From: Malus domestica
Lineage: Eukaryota > Streptophyta > Magnoliopsida > Rosales > Rosaceae
Reading direction: 5' to 3'
Assembly: GCF_042453785.1 (NCBI RefSeq)
Contig: NC_091675.1
Location: 50,540,501 to 50,604,500 of the forward strand
DNA length: 64,000 nt
This document shows positions 1-10,402 of the stretch, piece by piece. A program made the translations under genes and the position numbers. Each line of letters begins with the position of its first letter. Positions within the stretch are counted from its first letter, which is position 1. The notes beneath the pieces were generated by a model, which had not been told where the DNA came from, did not search any database, and saw only the letters and a list, made by a program, of their open reading frames with translations.

Positions 1-1667
1 TTCATGCATTGTGTATACAGTCACTGGTGGCAAGTCATTGAAAAAATTCTTCGAACTCGTTGTTCCAAGCATAGGCCATATTAGACAAACATATTTTATC
101 CTCTTCTTTACTGTATTGCAATTAGGGCTCTCCCAATCTCCCAATTTCAATTCTCTGAAAGGAATTTCTCTCCTCGCGGCACTCATGTCTTGCGGGTATA
201 TATTCCTTCCTTCTTAATCATTCATTTCTTAGTTATTTCTGATGATAATGCTATATATTTGTTGCATGCAGTTACGCGATGATAGCATTTGTGACATCGA
301 CAATCATGGGTGTGAAAAACCACGAGCATGTTGATCATTCGCTTCGATCTCATACGACACCAAGCCAAGTATTTGATATGTTGGGTGGATTAGGAACAAT
401 AGCATTTGCTTTTGCCGGACACAGCGTGGCTTTAGAGATTCAAGCCACAATCCCTTCAACTCCAGAGAAACCCTCAAGAATTGCAATGTGGAGAGGCGTT
501 GTCGTGGCTTACGTCATCGTAATATTTTTCTATCTTGCAGTTGCAATCTCTGGCTTTTGGGCTTTTGGCAATACTGTAGAGGATGATGTTCTCATCTCAC
601 TAGAAAAACCTGCTTGGCTCATCGCAGCCGCTAACCTAATGGTGTTTTTCCATGTTATAGGAAGCTATCAGGTAATTGAACAAACACACACTTATAACTA
701 GTAAAAGCATGCATACATTATTATATACCATTAAGACAGTTATACGGCATTATCAATTAACTACTTAATTAATTGCTAATGCTTCCTTATTTTTTATTAT
801 ATATATATTCAGGTCTTTGCAATGCCTGTGTTTGATCTGATCGAGTCAGTTTTAGTAAATAATTTACGTTTCAAGCCAGGATTACTATTGCGTTTCATTG
901 CTCGCAGTGCGTACGTACGTAAGTACCATTCTCTCTATGAATAATAAAACTACTACTGGCCGGTATATTTATGACCAATCTCTTACTCTTTTTGCTCAAA
1001 TATGTGACATCTTTTGTGAATAGATGATGTTTGATTTTCTTGAAACTTTTTACAGTCGTAGCAGGGTTCATTGCAATGTGCATTCCATTTTTTGGAGGAT
1101 TGTTAGGACTATTTGGAGGTTTAGTGTTCTCCTCGACATCTTATTACGTAAGTTCATATACAATCTCAATTGATGAAACAACGACACAGATTATTTAACA
1201 TTGTATTTATCTTGGTAATTAGTATAGGTGTAGCATTTAAGTTGCTGAATTGAATTTGGTGCAGATGCCTTGCGTTATGTGGATTGTCGTTCACAAACCA
1301 AAAAGATTTAGTATGCACTGGTGGGCCTCATGGGTATGTTCACAAACCCACTTTCTCTCATGCTCATCACACATATGCGGACACGTTGCGCATCACACAT
1401 ATGCGCATGTCAAATCTCAATGCGTAATTGAGTGATGTTCATAAAATATTAGCTAGTTTTTCAGTGACATACTATGTTTATTTTATCAAACTATTATTAT
1501 GGTTTTTTAAGTTTTTTATATTATGCAAGAGCTAAACTCCACATGTTTTATTTTGTGTTTGATTTCAGTTTTCGATCGTGGTGGGCGTGCTGCTGGCTCT
1601 TTTTTCACCCATAGGAGGAGCACGCGAAATTATTATGCAAGCCAAAAGTTACAAAATGTTTTCCTAG
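1..1667 (+). CDS. LHT: Lysine/histidine transporter (LHT-type, AAAP family), 3' part
   Basis: Plasma-membrane amino-acid/proton symporter of the plant LHT group, cut at its 5' end by the window edge. Six exons join in phase: 1-195, 272-671, 813-918, 1056-1147, 1265-1333 and 1569-1664, with stop TAG at 1665-1667. All introns are GT-AG; the third exon ends at a perfect GTAAGT donor. Recognisable family segments are [10 protein letters not shown] in the first exon, [20 protein letters not shown] in the second, [13 protein letters not shown], then PCVMW with KPKR, and the C-terminal [17 protein letters not shown]. Several hydrophobic membrane spans are visible. About 300 residues are present, so roughly the last two thirds of a usual 440-residue protein. 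No frameshift or internal stop was seen, so it is probably functional if the upstream part is intact. LHT1 versus a paralogue cannot be decided. Confidence 0.93.
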
Positions 1668-1788
1668 TGCTCGATCGTACATTTGTTTATCTACTTAATT
1701 AGAATATAGATCATCGAATAGATAGTCTGCAAGATGTGGTTTATAGACAGAAAAGTCCCACATTGTCTTTTTCTTCTTTTGTGTTTTT

Positions 1789-1826
1789 GCATTCTTGTTT
1801 TGGATTTTCTGCAAAAACAAGAATGC
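1789..1826. other. Short perfect inverted repeat (hairpin)
   Basis: The arm GCATTCTTGTTTT at 1789-1801 pairs with AAAACAAGAATGC at 1814-1826 around a loop of about 12 nt. It lies 120 bp past the LHT stop codon. It could be a 3' UTR or transcript-end structure, or the edge of the repeat block that follows. No function can be assigned. Confidence 0.5.
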
Positions 1827-1828
1827 AG

Positions 1829-2720
1829 TGTTGGAACTCAGTTTAATTGTCAGCTAAAATTCATTAATTCATATGATAGCAAATTTTGAATTCGTTTTGT
1901 AGATATCAAAATTTCGGTGAAATAAATGTTCACAAACGATTAAAGTTTCAATGTGCCAGGGCATACGTGGCATGCACCACGTGTCTCACAAAATCATACA
2001 CATGGATATGACTCATCCAAATCGAACGAGTCATCAAGAATGACATATGTCAACATCTAGCAGAAATGAATTATTTGATTTTTATTTAGTTAAATCAGAT
2101 GTTAATTGATGGAGTCAAATCACGAATTGGCCCACAAATAGAGTACTGGTTCTTTCGTCAATTAATCAAGCCCACAATCAAGGCCAAATCCATCCTTAGT
2201 CAAGGCTTGGAGAGTCTATAAATAGGAGGTTCTAAGACAAAGAAAGGGATCCGAAAATTATTTCATGCCCAGACGCTGATGCTTTGAAAGCACTCAAACC
2301 ACCAGAACACTCAAACACTCAAGAAGACTTGGAAAACCCTTCGTGTTCTTCGTCAAATCCCGAGAAGAACCACCAAGCACCCCTACATGTGCTAGCTCCT
2401 CCATTGCCAAGAGCCAAAACCTTGTGGCATTCATTCATCCAAGATCAAGTCATTGTGACCCTTGGATCAACAACACTACACATCTACGCATTTCGGAGAT
2501 CGATTCAGAGGATCAAGTTGTAAAGAGATTGTAACCCTACAAATTCATTAATATAAAATTATTTTGTACACGTGTTCTCTTGTCATTTGTCACAAGATAT
2601 TCGTGTTTACATGTTTTTATGATCCTGAGTCTTGTTCTTTACCTCATATATCTTTGAAGCTTGATAAGCAACTGCTCTGAGTTCAAGTTTTTGTTGTGCT
2701 TGATACAATAAAACTAAAAT
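1829..2720 (+). repeat. LTR-like block with TATA box (probable solo LTR, edges unresolved)
   Basis: Non-coding stretch with the layout of a retrotransposon LTR. A TATA box (CTATAAATAGGAGG) lies at about 2217-2230. It is followed by a GA/CA-rich leader, and the segment after GTTGTAAAGAGATTGTAACCC near 2517 resembles an R-U5 end. It could start at TGTTGGAA (1829). No convincing pair of termini with a matching target duplication was found. Two short overlapping open frames at 2284-2534 have no recognisable domain and lie in the leader, so they are not called genes. Confidence 0.45.
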
Positions 2721-2780
2721 GTATATGAGATTAGACTTATCGTACATAGGCAGAAATGGTGCATGTTGTTTCTGCCATTT

Positions 2781-3227
2781 CAACTATATTTTTGGCTAAT
2801 GTTCTTCACTAAACGTGAGGTTCATATTTTTTTGGCTTATGTTTTGCATTGAGAATTAACTAGATTGCGGGATATCTTGTTGGAGTCCTATTGGACTCTA
2901 AACTTATCACATCAGGGTTTAAGTTTAGTGGAAGCCGAAATCAGTTAGAGTTAATATATGAATAGATATTATTTCCTTTAAAGTAGGACAATAAGGATAA
3001 ACATGGTAGAGAGTGGATATCCCACGTTGGAAATCAAATGGAGGGTTTAAGCAAACTATTTCCGTGATAGGAGGAAATGATTGACGTTACACGTCTATAA
3101 AGGTTCAGTCCCTGCTCAAGGGGAAATGCATGGTCTTATTCAGTAAACTAGCCATATTCTAGTTAGAACATAAGGTCCCCACTGCGTAGAAGACTTACCT
3201 CTGTGAACTCATTTACAATGGCTTCTT
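2781..3227 (+). repeat. First unit of a 447-bp tandem duplication with a partial copia LTR
   Basis: The unit starting CAACTATATTTTTGGCTAATG at 2781 is repeated from 3228 with a period of 447 bp. Each unit holds about 100 bp of flanking DNA followed by LTR sequence (from 2878 here, from 3324 in the second copy). The first LTR copy stops at GGCTTCTTCA (3227), before the LTR 3' end, and runs straight into the second unit. The shared TTCA/TTCAACTA at the joint suggests unequal exchange or microhomology repair after the copia element had inserted. Confidence 0.85.
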
Positions 3228-3323
3228 CAACTATATTTTTGGCTAATGTTCTTCACTGAACGTGAGGTTCATATTTTTTGGCTTATATTTTGCATTGAGA
3301 ATTAACAAGATTGCGGGAGATCT

Positions 3324-3749
3324 TGTTGGAGCCCTACTGGACTCTAAACTTATCACATCAGGGTTTAAGTTTAGTGGAAGCCAAAATTAGTTAGAGTTAA
3401 TATATGAATAGATATTATTTCCTTTAAAGTAGGACAATAAGGATAAACATGGTAGAGAGTGGATATCCCACATTGGAAATCAAATGGAGGTGGGGTTTAA
3501 TCAAACTGTTTCCGTGATAGGAGGAAATGATTGAGGTTACACGTCTATAAAGGTTCAGTCTCTGCTCAAGGGGAAATGAATGTTCTTATTCAGTAAACTA
3601 GCCATATTCTAGTTAGAACATAAGGTCCCCATTGCGTAGAAGACTTACCTCTGTGAACTCAGTTACAATGGCTTCTTCAGGTTTGATTTACACTTTGCTT
3701 CTAGTTAATATTGTAATCTATGTGAAGCTAAACTAATAAAATTCCAACA
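3324..3749 (+). repeat. 5' LTR of the copia element
   Basis: 426-bp LTR with TG...CA ends, immediately followed by the tRNA-Met primer site. Its first ~350 bp are duplicated upstream at 2878-3227, which gives the element three LTR-like copies in all. Confidence 0.9.
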
Positions 3750-4230
3750 TTTGGTATCAGAGCATGTCTTAGCTCTTCATAGATTCATTATGTACTATTT
3801 GTTTATTGTGATGACTAAGTCGTGTTTTCATGAGTGTGCTTCTTCAGGAGCAAAGTTGATACAAATTGATATGAAATCAAACTTCATTATCATTTAAAGG
3901 AAATCATGTTGATAAACCATTAAAACAAATGTTTATTAAGGAGGTTGCATGGAGAGTGATTCGTAATACATGACATAATAACATTATACTCCAAAGGGTA
4001 CTAAGTTAATTGGTTGGTTTTATTAATCAGTGTATAGGCTTTTAGTTAGTCTTTGAGCCAACTATTTTCTCGTCCAAAGATTAGAATTTTAGTTGTCTAT
4101 TTAAGAAGGCAATACAATAAGGATGCATGATCAGACCATATGCATAAAATGTAGTCGTGTATCTTGCCCAAAGGTGTTACATGTATCTGTGATTGATTAT
4201 TTTTTCAATGAAGTTATTTGATTGTTTTTA

Positions 4231-7187
4231 GTGGCTTCTTCAGTGAATTCGAATGCTCTAAGTTTCTCCTCCATCGAGCCCTTGAATGGACATAATTTTA
4301 GGAAGTGGAAGCAAGATGTTGAGATCATGCTAGGACTGATGGATTACGATCTTGCATTGAGGGAAGACCAGCCACCTGCTGTGACTGAAAACAGCACTAA
4401 TGAGCAAAGGATGAAGGCTAAAAAGTGGGAGAAATCCAATAGGATGACTCTTATAGAGATGAAGAAGTCAATCACTAAGACCGTCAGAGGTGGGATTCCA
4501 CTGTGCGAGAAGGCGAAAGACTTCCTAGAGGCTATGGGTGCAAAGTTTAAGGTTTCTAAGAATGCTGAAATGGGTAACTTGATGACCACTCTGACATCAC
4601 TCAAGTTCGATGGGAAAACTAGTGTTCGTGAGCACATTTTGAAGTTGGTAGACGCTACAGCCAAGCTGAAGGATCTCAAGATGCCACTTGATGATTCTTT
4701 TATTGTCCATATGGCACTCTCATCACTACCTGAATCATTTGAACAACTCAAGATATCATACAACACATAAAAGGAGAAGTGGATCCTTGACGAGATGATA
4801 TTTATTTATGTACAAGAGGAGAATAGACTGAGCAAGACCAAATCTGAACTGTGAATTTGGTCAACTTCAATGCTGTAAAAGGCCAATGGTGAACACTGGT
4901 AAGCAAACTAAGCCTTATACTACCTCTAATGTTGTTGCCAATATTCCTTCCTCCTTTAGAGGACCTCAAAACTATAAGGTGAACTTGGAAAAAGTGAGGT
5001 GTTATTTTTGCAAACAATTGGGACATTTGAAAAAAGACTGTGAGAAAAGAAAGAAATGGGTAGTGAAGAAAGGTAATAAAATTATCAACGTTTTTGTTTT
5101 TTTTTCAAACTTTACTTGTTGAGGCTCCTCCAAATACTTGGTGGTTTGACATTGGCTGCTCGATACATATTACCAATTCCTTGCAGGGCTTTTCAAGAAG
5201 ATCGTCAACAAGTAATGAAGTTTTCAAAGTGCATGCTGGGAATGGAAATAAAATAGCTGTGGAAGCAATAGGCAACCTCAAGCTTAGACTATCTTTTGGC
5301 TTTATTTTAGAACTTTTTTATGTTCTTTATGTTCCCTCATTAATTAGGTCTTTAGTTTCTGCTTCAAAACTTGTAAGGAATGGTTTTGCTTTCATCGGAG
5401 ATGATGAGAGCATAAGGTTATGTATCAAGAATGATATGAATTATTTGCTCAATGTCTTTTAGACAATGATCTTTGGAAATTGGATTGCACCTGAATTATT
5501 TAAATTGTTATAATATTGATTCTTCACTGCAAGTTAAAAGACCATTATCAAATGACTTTTCTTCCATGCTTTGGCATAGAAGATTAGGGCATATATCTAA
5601 AACAAGATTGCAATGTTTGGTGAAAGAAAATATTTTGCCTGATTTAAATTTCACCGACCTACATGATTGTATGGATTGTTGCAAAGGGAAGTTGACAAAA
5701 ATTAAAAAGAAGAATTCAACAAGGAGTCAAAAACTGTTGGAAGTGATCCATTCTGACGTCTGTGGTCCTTTTCCCACAAAAATAATATGTGGAAATGTGT
5801 ATTTTGTAACATTTATAGATGATTTTTCAAGATATGGATATGAATTTTTAATTTCAGAAAAATCACAAGTCCCAAATTGTTTTAAATTTTTTATAATAGA
5901 AATTGAAAACCAATTGGACACTACAATAAAGGTTTTGAGATCGGATAGAGGAGGGGAATATTTTGGTGATCTTGAAGAGGATATTTACATGGAGCAGCCT
6001 CTTGGTTTTGTAGAAGAAGGAAAGGGTCATTTGCTTTGCAAATTAAGCAAATCGATATATGGGCTGAAGCAAGCATCAAGACAATGGTTTATGAAGTTTG
6101 ATCAAAAGGTAACATAAATTGGTTTCATTGAAAATACGGTTGATGATTGCATTTATTTCAAATGCATTGGTTCGAGATTTATTTTTCTCATTTTATATGT
6201 GGACGACATACTTCTTGCAAGCAATGATTTTAATCTTTTATTGGAAACTAAATCATTGTTGCAAAAACTTTTGACATGAAGGATCTCAGGAAAGCCTCTT
6301 TTGTACTTGAGATTGAGATCATCAGGGATAGGTCAAGAAATTTGTTAGGAATTTCACAAAAGGCATACATTGAAAAATGTTTTAAAACGATTTAATATGG
6401 ACTGTTGCTCTGGAAGTGAAGTGTCAATGAGTAAGGGTGATAAGCTAAACAAGTCTCAGTGCCCTAAGAATCAATTGGAAATGCAAGGCATGTTGAACAA
6501 ACCATATGCATCTTTGGTAGGAAGCTTAATGCATGCTCAAGTATGCTCAAGTATGCCAAACTTGGCATATTCAATAAGTGTGCTTGGTAAGTTTTAGTCA
6601 AACCCAGGAGAGTAACGTTGGGTGGCTGCCAAAAAGATGTTGAGGTACTTGCAAAAACGAAGTCGTGCATGCTTGTGTATAAGAAGTGTGAAAAGCTTGA
6701 AGTAGTAGGTTACTCAGACTCAGACTTCGCAGGGTGTGAGGATGATAAAAGGTCCATGAATGGTAATTTATTTTTTCTAGCAGGAGTCATTTCGTGGAAG
6801 AGTGCTAAACAGAAGACACTTGCAACCTCCACGATGCAAGCTGAGTATATCGCCGTCTTTGAGGCTACGCAGAAGGCATTGTGGATCAAAGATCTGGTTA
6901 CTCTTATGGGAGTCATGGATAGCATCTCAAGTCCAATTGTGATACACTGTGACAATGAGGCTGCTGTGTTCATTTCCAAAAACAACAAGCAGTTTATTGC
7001 CAATCGGTTAATGGATATTAAGTATCGTTTAGTTAGAGAGGATATGAAGAATGAACTAGTGATAATCGAGCATGTTGACACCAACTCCATGATAGCAAAC
7101 CCACTTACTAAGGCACTAGCAGTTGCTGTGCATGTTGCAAAAATAAGAGTCTTGGATTTGTTTGATTCAGCAGCTATATGGGAGTAA
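4231..7187 (+). pseudogene. Copia gag-pol remnant
   Basis: Broken gag-pol reading frame. The gag part (4231-4767) has the copia gag segment LNGHNFRKWKQDVEIML, and its expected ATG has become GTG (GTGGCTTCTTCAGTG). A CCHC zinc knuckle (CYFCKQLGHLKKDC) lies at about 5000-5042. Protease follows at about 5140, with DIG in place of the usual DSG or DTG. The GAG-pre-integrase signature [12 protein letters not shown] is at 5566 and integrase SDVCGPFPT at about 5752. Integrase then jumps near 5970 straight into RT ([21 protein letters not shown]), so most of the integrase core and the RT N-terminus are deleted. The RT box LYVDDILLASND is near 6196 and RNase H runs to 7187. Stops at 4768 and 6115 plus several frame changes make it non-functional. 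Confidence 0.92.
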
Positions 7188-7397
7188 AAGTTTGGTTTAA
7201 TTTCATTTGCCTTGATAGTTGTTTTGTTCATGCAAATAGTTGTTAAAGTACTTGCTAAATGATAATTCATGTGTCATTTGATGAGAGTTATTGGCATATA
7301 ATTATTGATTTAGCTGATAAGGTTCTATATTTCCTATAGTTTCCCATTGCATTATTCATTTGTTTTCAAAATATCAGGAGTACGAATAATTTAGTGT

Positions 7398-7424
7398 GTA
7401 CACACACACACACACACACACACA
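7398..7424. repeat. (CA)n microsatellite
   Basis: Uninterrupted CA dinucleotide run of about 13 units between the copia RNase H end and the 3' LTR. Confidence 0.9.
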
Positions 7425-7751
7425 TGTGATGGCTAATGATCATTTACATGAATGCATCAAGGATACTGTAATGCTAAGGAAATGGTTTATCCATTGGGAG
7501 TATGAAAATTGGCTCCCTTTTATCTAAGATGTTTAAGCATCATACATGATTGGCTTCATGGTATTAGTGATTACAGAGTGACTGTGTTATTATTGTGCAA
7601 GTTCTTTCTATAGTTATGTGCCTTGAATCACTTATGGTCGATGTGTAAGGAAATGCTTGTTCATCTGTTAACTCATGTGGTCACTAAGGAATTGATTTTG
7701 GTGAATACATTACTTGAACGAAAGTGATCAGTTTAGATCTAAGTGGGATAT

Positions 7752-8171
7752 TGCTGGAACCCTATTGGACTCTAAACTTATCACATCAGGGTTTAAGTTT
7801 AGTGGAAGCCGAAATCAATTAGGCTTAATATATGAATAAATATTATTTCCTTTAAAGTAGGACAATAAGGATAAACATGGTAAAGAGTGGATATCCCATG
7901 TTGGAAATCAAATGGATGTGGGGTTTAATCAAACTGTTTCCGTGATAGGAGGAAATGTTTGAGGTTACATGTCTATAGTCCTTGCTCAAGGGAAAATGTG
8001 CGTTCTTGTTCAGTAAACTAGCCCTATTCCAGTTAGAACATAAGGTCCCCATTGAGTAGAAGACTTACCTCTCTGCGAACTCAATTACAATGGCTTTTTC
8101 AGGTTTGATTTACACTTTGCTTCTAGTTGATATTGTAATATATGTGAAGATAAACTAATAAAATTCCAACA
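7752..8171 (+). repeat. 3' LTR of the copia element
   Basis: 420-bp partner of the 5' LTR. The first bases have drifted from TGTTGG to TGCTGG. It is followed directly by target duplication GATCT. Confidence 0.9.
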
Positions 8172-8292
8172 GATCTACATATGCATTACAGGTAGTGATG
8201 TGTAGAAAAAGGGGAAGGGGGACCGTTGTTTTGGGGTGGAGGATTGGGGTAGGTTATGTAAAGAGCAGTATAAGAAGAATGAGAGGGATTGT

Positions 8293-9046
8293 TCATATAA
8301 GGATCTTGAGATTCAAATGCCAGAAAACGGGGCGAAGATCATAATAGGTTGGCAGATGAGGTGCATGTTTAAAGGATGGCAATACAAAGTATAAGATATT
8401 TGGGGCCAAGACCACAAAGGATGGCATTGAAAAAATATTCATGATCAACATGTTTATTGATGTCAGCAAGGAATCGGCAAAAGACTTGGAGTGATGCAGG
8501 CACTCATCAGTTGATATGGAACCTTTGGTCATGTCCATGAGTTGAAATTGAAGAGATGCAAAGCTAGCAACTGTTTCTGAGAAAAGTGGCGTTGGAGACA
8601 ATCCTAGATTTTTTTTAAGATGTCTCGCAGCCAATAGTGAGCGAGATAATGGGCTTGGTGAGAGTGGTGATGATGTAACTCACCACAAGTTGATCTTGTT
8701 GGATACAAATACGCAGTTCTGGGTTAGGAAAGGAAATAATAACAGGTGAATCAATGGACGGGAAAACACCATACAGGGAGGAGAATGACTCAGGAGCAGT
8801 ACGTTGCATGATGAGGACGGTGGCAGCAGGCTTCGGACGAGTTTTGTCAACAAATTTGTAAAAGTCTTGGCCAATAAGAAATGAGTTCGTTTGACAAAGC
8901 CATTCAAGGTAGTTGGTGTCATCGAGTTTGAGAAAACTGGTTATGTTGGGGCCGGAAAAGTGAACTGGGGCAGGTAGGTGGGAAAGAAGAAAGAGGAAGA
9001 AGATGAGGAATAATTGGTAGCCATCAGATTGAACAGCGAGGATCAA
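8293..9046 (-). pseudogene. Copia gag remnant (UBN2-type)
   Basis: Minus-strand frames contain LDDTNYLEWLCQTNSFLIGQ, a run ending QQDQLVVSYIITTL and TIGCETS. A shifted frame continues with ARHLKK, FASLQFQLMDMTKGSIS and HHSKSFADSL. This order matches the retrotransposon copia-type gag domain. The two parts are offset by a frameshift near 8620-8640, so no complete protein is possible. Confidence 0.8.
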
Positions 9047-9204
9047 TGAGGATGTCTGATGAGAGAGAGCCTAGACCTATAGTGATATCATGTAAAAAAA
9101 GGTTTTCTAAATTTCATCCATTCACAAATAAACAATATATAGTACAAATACAAAAGGAACCTAATCTTTGAACAATAAACCTAACGTAGAAGATTCAATG
9201 AACC

Positions 9205-10335
9205 TGTTGACCGTAAAAACTACCAAGCCTACGTGGCGCGCAGTCCGAGTAATCTATGAGCTAACTACGTTCTTCGGTTGAATGCAAGGCGTGCCAACTC
9301 GTCGGCTGAGTTCGGCTAAAGAGTAAAATGTGTTGATGTTGCATTGGGTGCGCGACTGACTTCTGTGGCTTGCGATTGCAATTGAGGAAGGAACACGTCT
9401 CGGCCTCTTAGGTTCTCAAACCTGAAGACAAGGCTACTATTCTTACAAAGTTCACAAATCGTCGTCATTGGATTCGGTCACAGTGATGGTATTCGTTAGA
9501 GTAAACTCACGTCGAATCGACACCAAAGTGTAAGGCCACAAATACTTAAAGCGGATATAAGTCTTAACAATAAACGCGGTTCAGCTGTTGAAATGCCGAA
9601 CTCTAAATCTCACTTGAGAGTATCCAATCATAAAATAACTCGACGTGCAATGTGCCGAGCCCAATAAACTGTAACACCTGACTTCGCCGAGAAAGCTGAT
9701 GGGTTGACCTCGACCAATAAGGATTCAGAAATCCTTCTCAACCGAGACTTGGATAGATAATCAATCGCCCTCAAAGCAGTGCTGTCTATGCCGACTGAAG
9801 ATGCTACAAGATCAGTTGATTCTACGGTAACAGTGCTGTTTATGCCAACTAAAGATATCACTGGTTGCCTTCACAGTGCTGTTTATCCAAACTGAAGATG
9901 TGTCGGCGAAAAGAGAAAAGAAAAAATCTCAAGGTTGTTGAGAGAATTTGCGCAGGGCAGTTATGTGTTGAATTGGAGAGGTATTTGAATGATGCACAAC
10001 CTCCTTTATTTATAGCATCAGGTCCTCTTTGGATCGAGTTAAAACCCTACTTGGATTAGGACTTTTTATTCTGATCAAACACTATCTCGACCAGTCCTAT
10101 TTTCACTATGACTTTGACCCCAGTCCTTTATCAAGCCGCATTCACTTCCGGGTTATCAATATCTTTATCTTGCCGAGACTCCTTATTGTGCCAGGATTCA
10201 ATTACTTGTCTTGCAGCAAGACTTGGCCAACCTAGGCTAGGAAGCCCATGAACTAAACGATCCACGATAACCCTTCGTAAGACCTTCTGGGCCAAGAATA
10301 AAACTCGGCCCAAACCATCATTTTGGGCCCAAACA
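9205..10335 (-). repeat. Solo LTR with TSD GAACC, nested in the copia LTR
   Basis: 1131-bp block starting TGTTGACC and ending CCCAAACA, flanked on both sides by the perfect 5-bp duplication GAACC (9200-9204 and 10336-10340). A TATA box on the minus strand (CTATAAATAAAGG, about 10018-10006) suggests transcription leftwards, which sets the orientation. No internal domain or second LTR is present, so it is best read as a solo LTR left by LTR-LTR recombination. Short open frames inside have no recognisable domain. Confidence 0.85.
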
Positions 10336-10402
10336 GAACCTAATCTATAAGATTATGAAGAGATTTTGGGAGTGAGACAATCTTTCTAATCTGATGTTTA
10401 CA

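Larger units (their letters stand above)
3324..8171 (+). mobile_element. Ty1/copia LTR retrotransposon, decayed, with 5-bp TSD
   Basis: A complete but degenerate copia element of about 4.85 kb. The LTRs are 3324-3749 (starting TGTTGGAGCC, ending ATTCCAACA) and 7752-8171 (starting TGCTGGAACC, same end). The primer-binding site TGGTATCAGAGCA at 3752-3764 matches the initiator Met-tRNA end. A purine tract (TAAGTGGGATA) precedes the 3' LTR. The target duplication GATCT flanks it at 3319-3323 and 8172-8176. Internal domains run gag, zinc knuckle, protease, integrase, RT and RNase H, which is copia order. The two LTRs differ at many bases plus a small deletion near 7975, so the insertion is not recent. 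Confidence 0.95.
8293..10402 (-). mobile_element. Second copia fragment (Ale-like): LTR, primer site and gag, with a nested solo LTR
   Basis: On the minus strand an LTR starts at 10402 (TGTAAACATCAGATTAG) and ends at 9091 (CTTTTTTTACA). It is followed by TGATATCACTAT at 9090-9079, a decayed Met-tRNA primer site, and then gag. Without the 1131-bp insertion at 9205-10335 and one copy of its 5-bp duplication, this LTR would be only about 176 bp, as expected for short-LTR copia lineages. Nothing after gag is present: the element stops near 8290, about 120 bp from the neighbouring copia 3' LTR. Confidence 0.75.

Noticed and set aside
2284-2534. Short protein-coding gene with MKALKPPEHSNTQED start
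   Set aside because: Overlapping frames downstream of an LTR-type TATA box, without a domain; better explained as retrotransposon leader sequence.
1796-2616. Solo LTR from 1801 to 2611 with TGTTT on both sides
   Set aside because: The left TGTTT lies inside the 1789-1826 hairpin and the match is short enough to be chance, so exact edges are not claimed.
6710-7270. 186-codon open frame on the minus strand
   Set aside because: Antisense to the copia RNase H region and without any recognisable domain.
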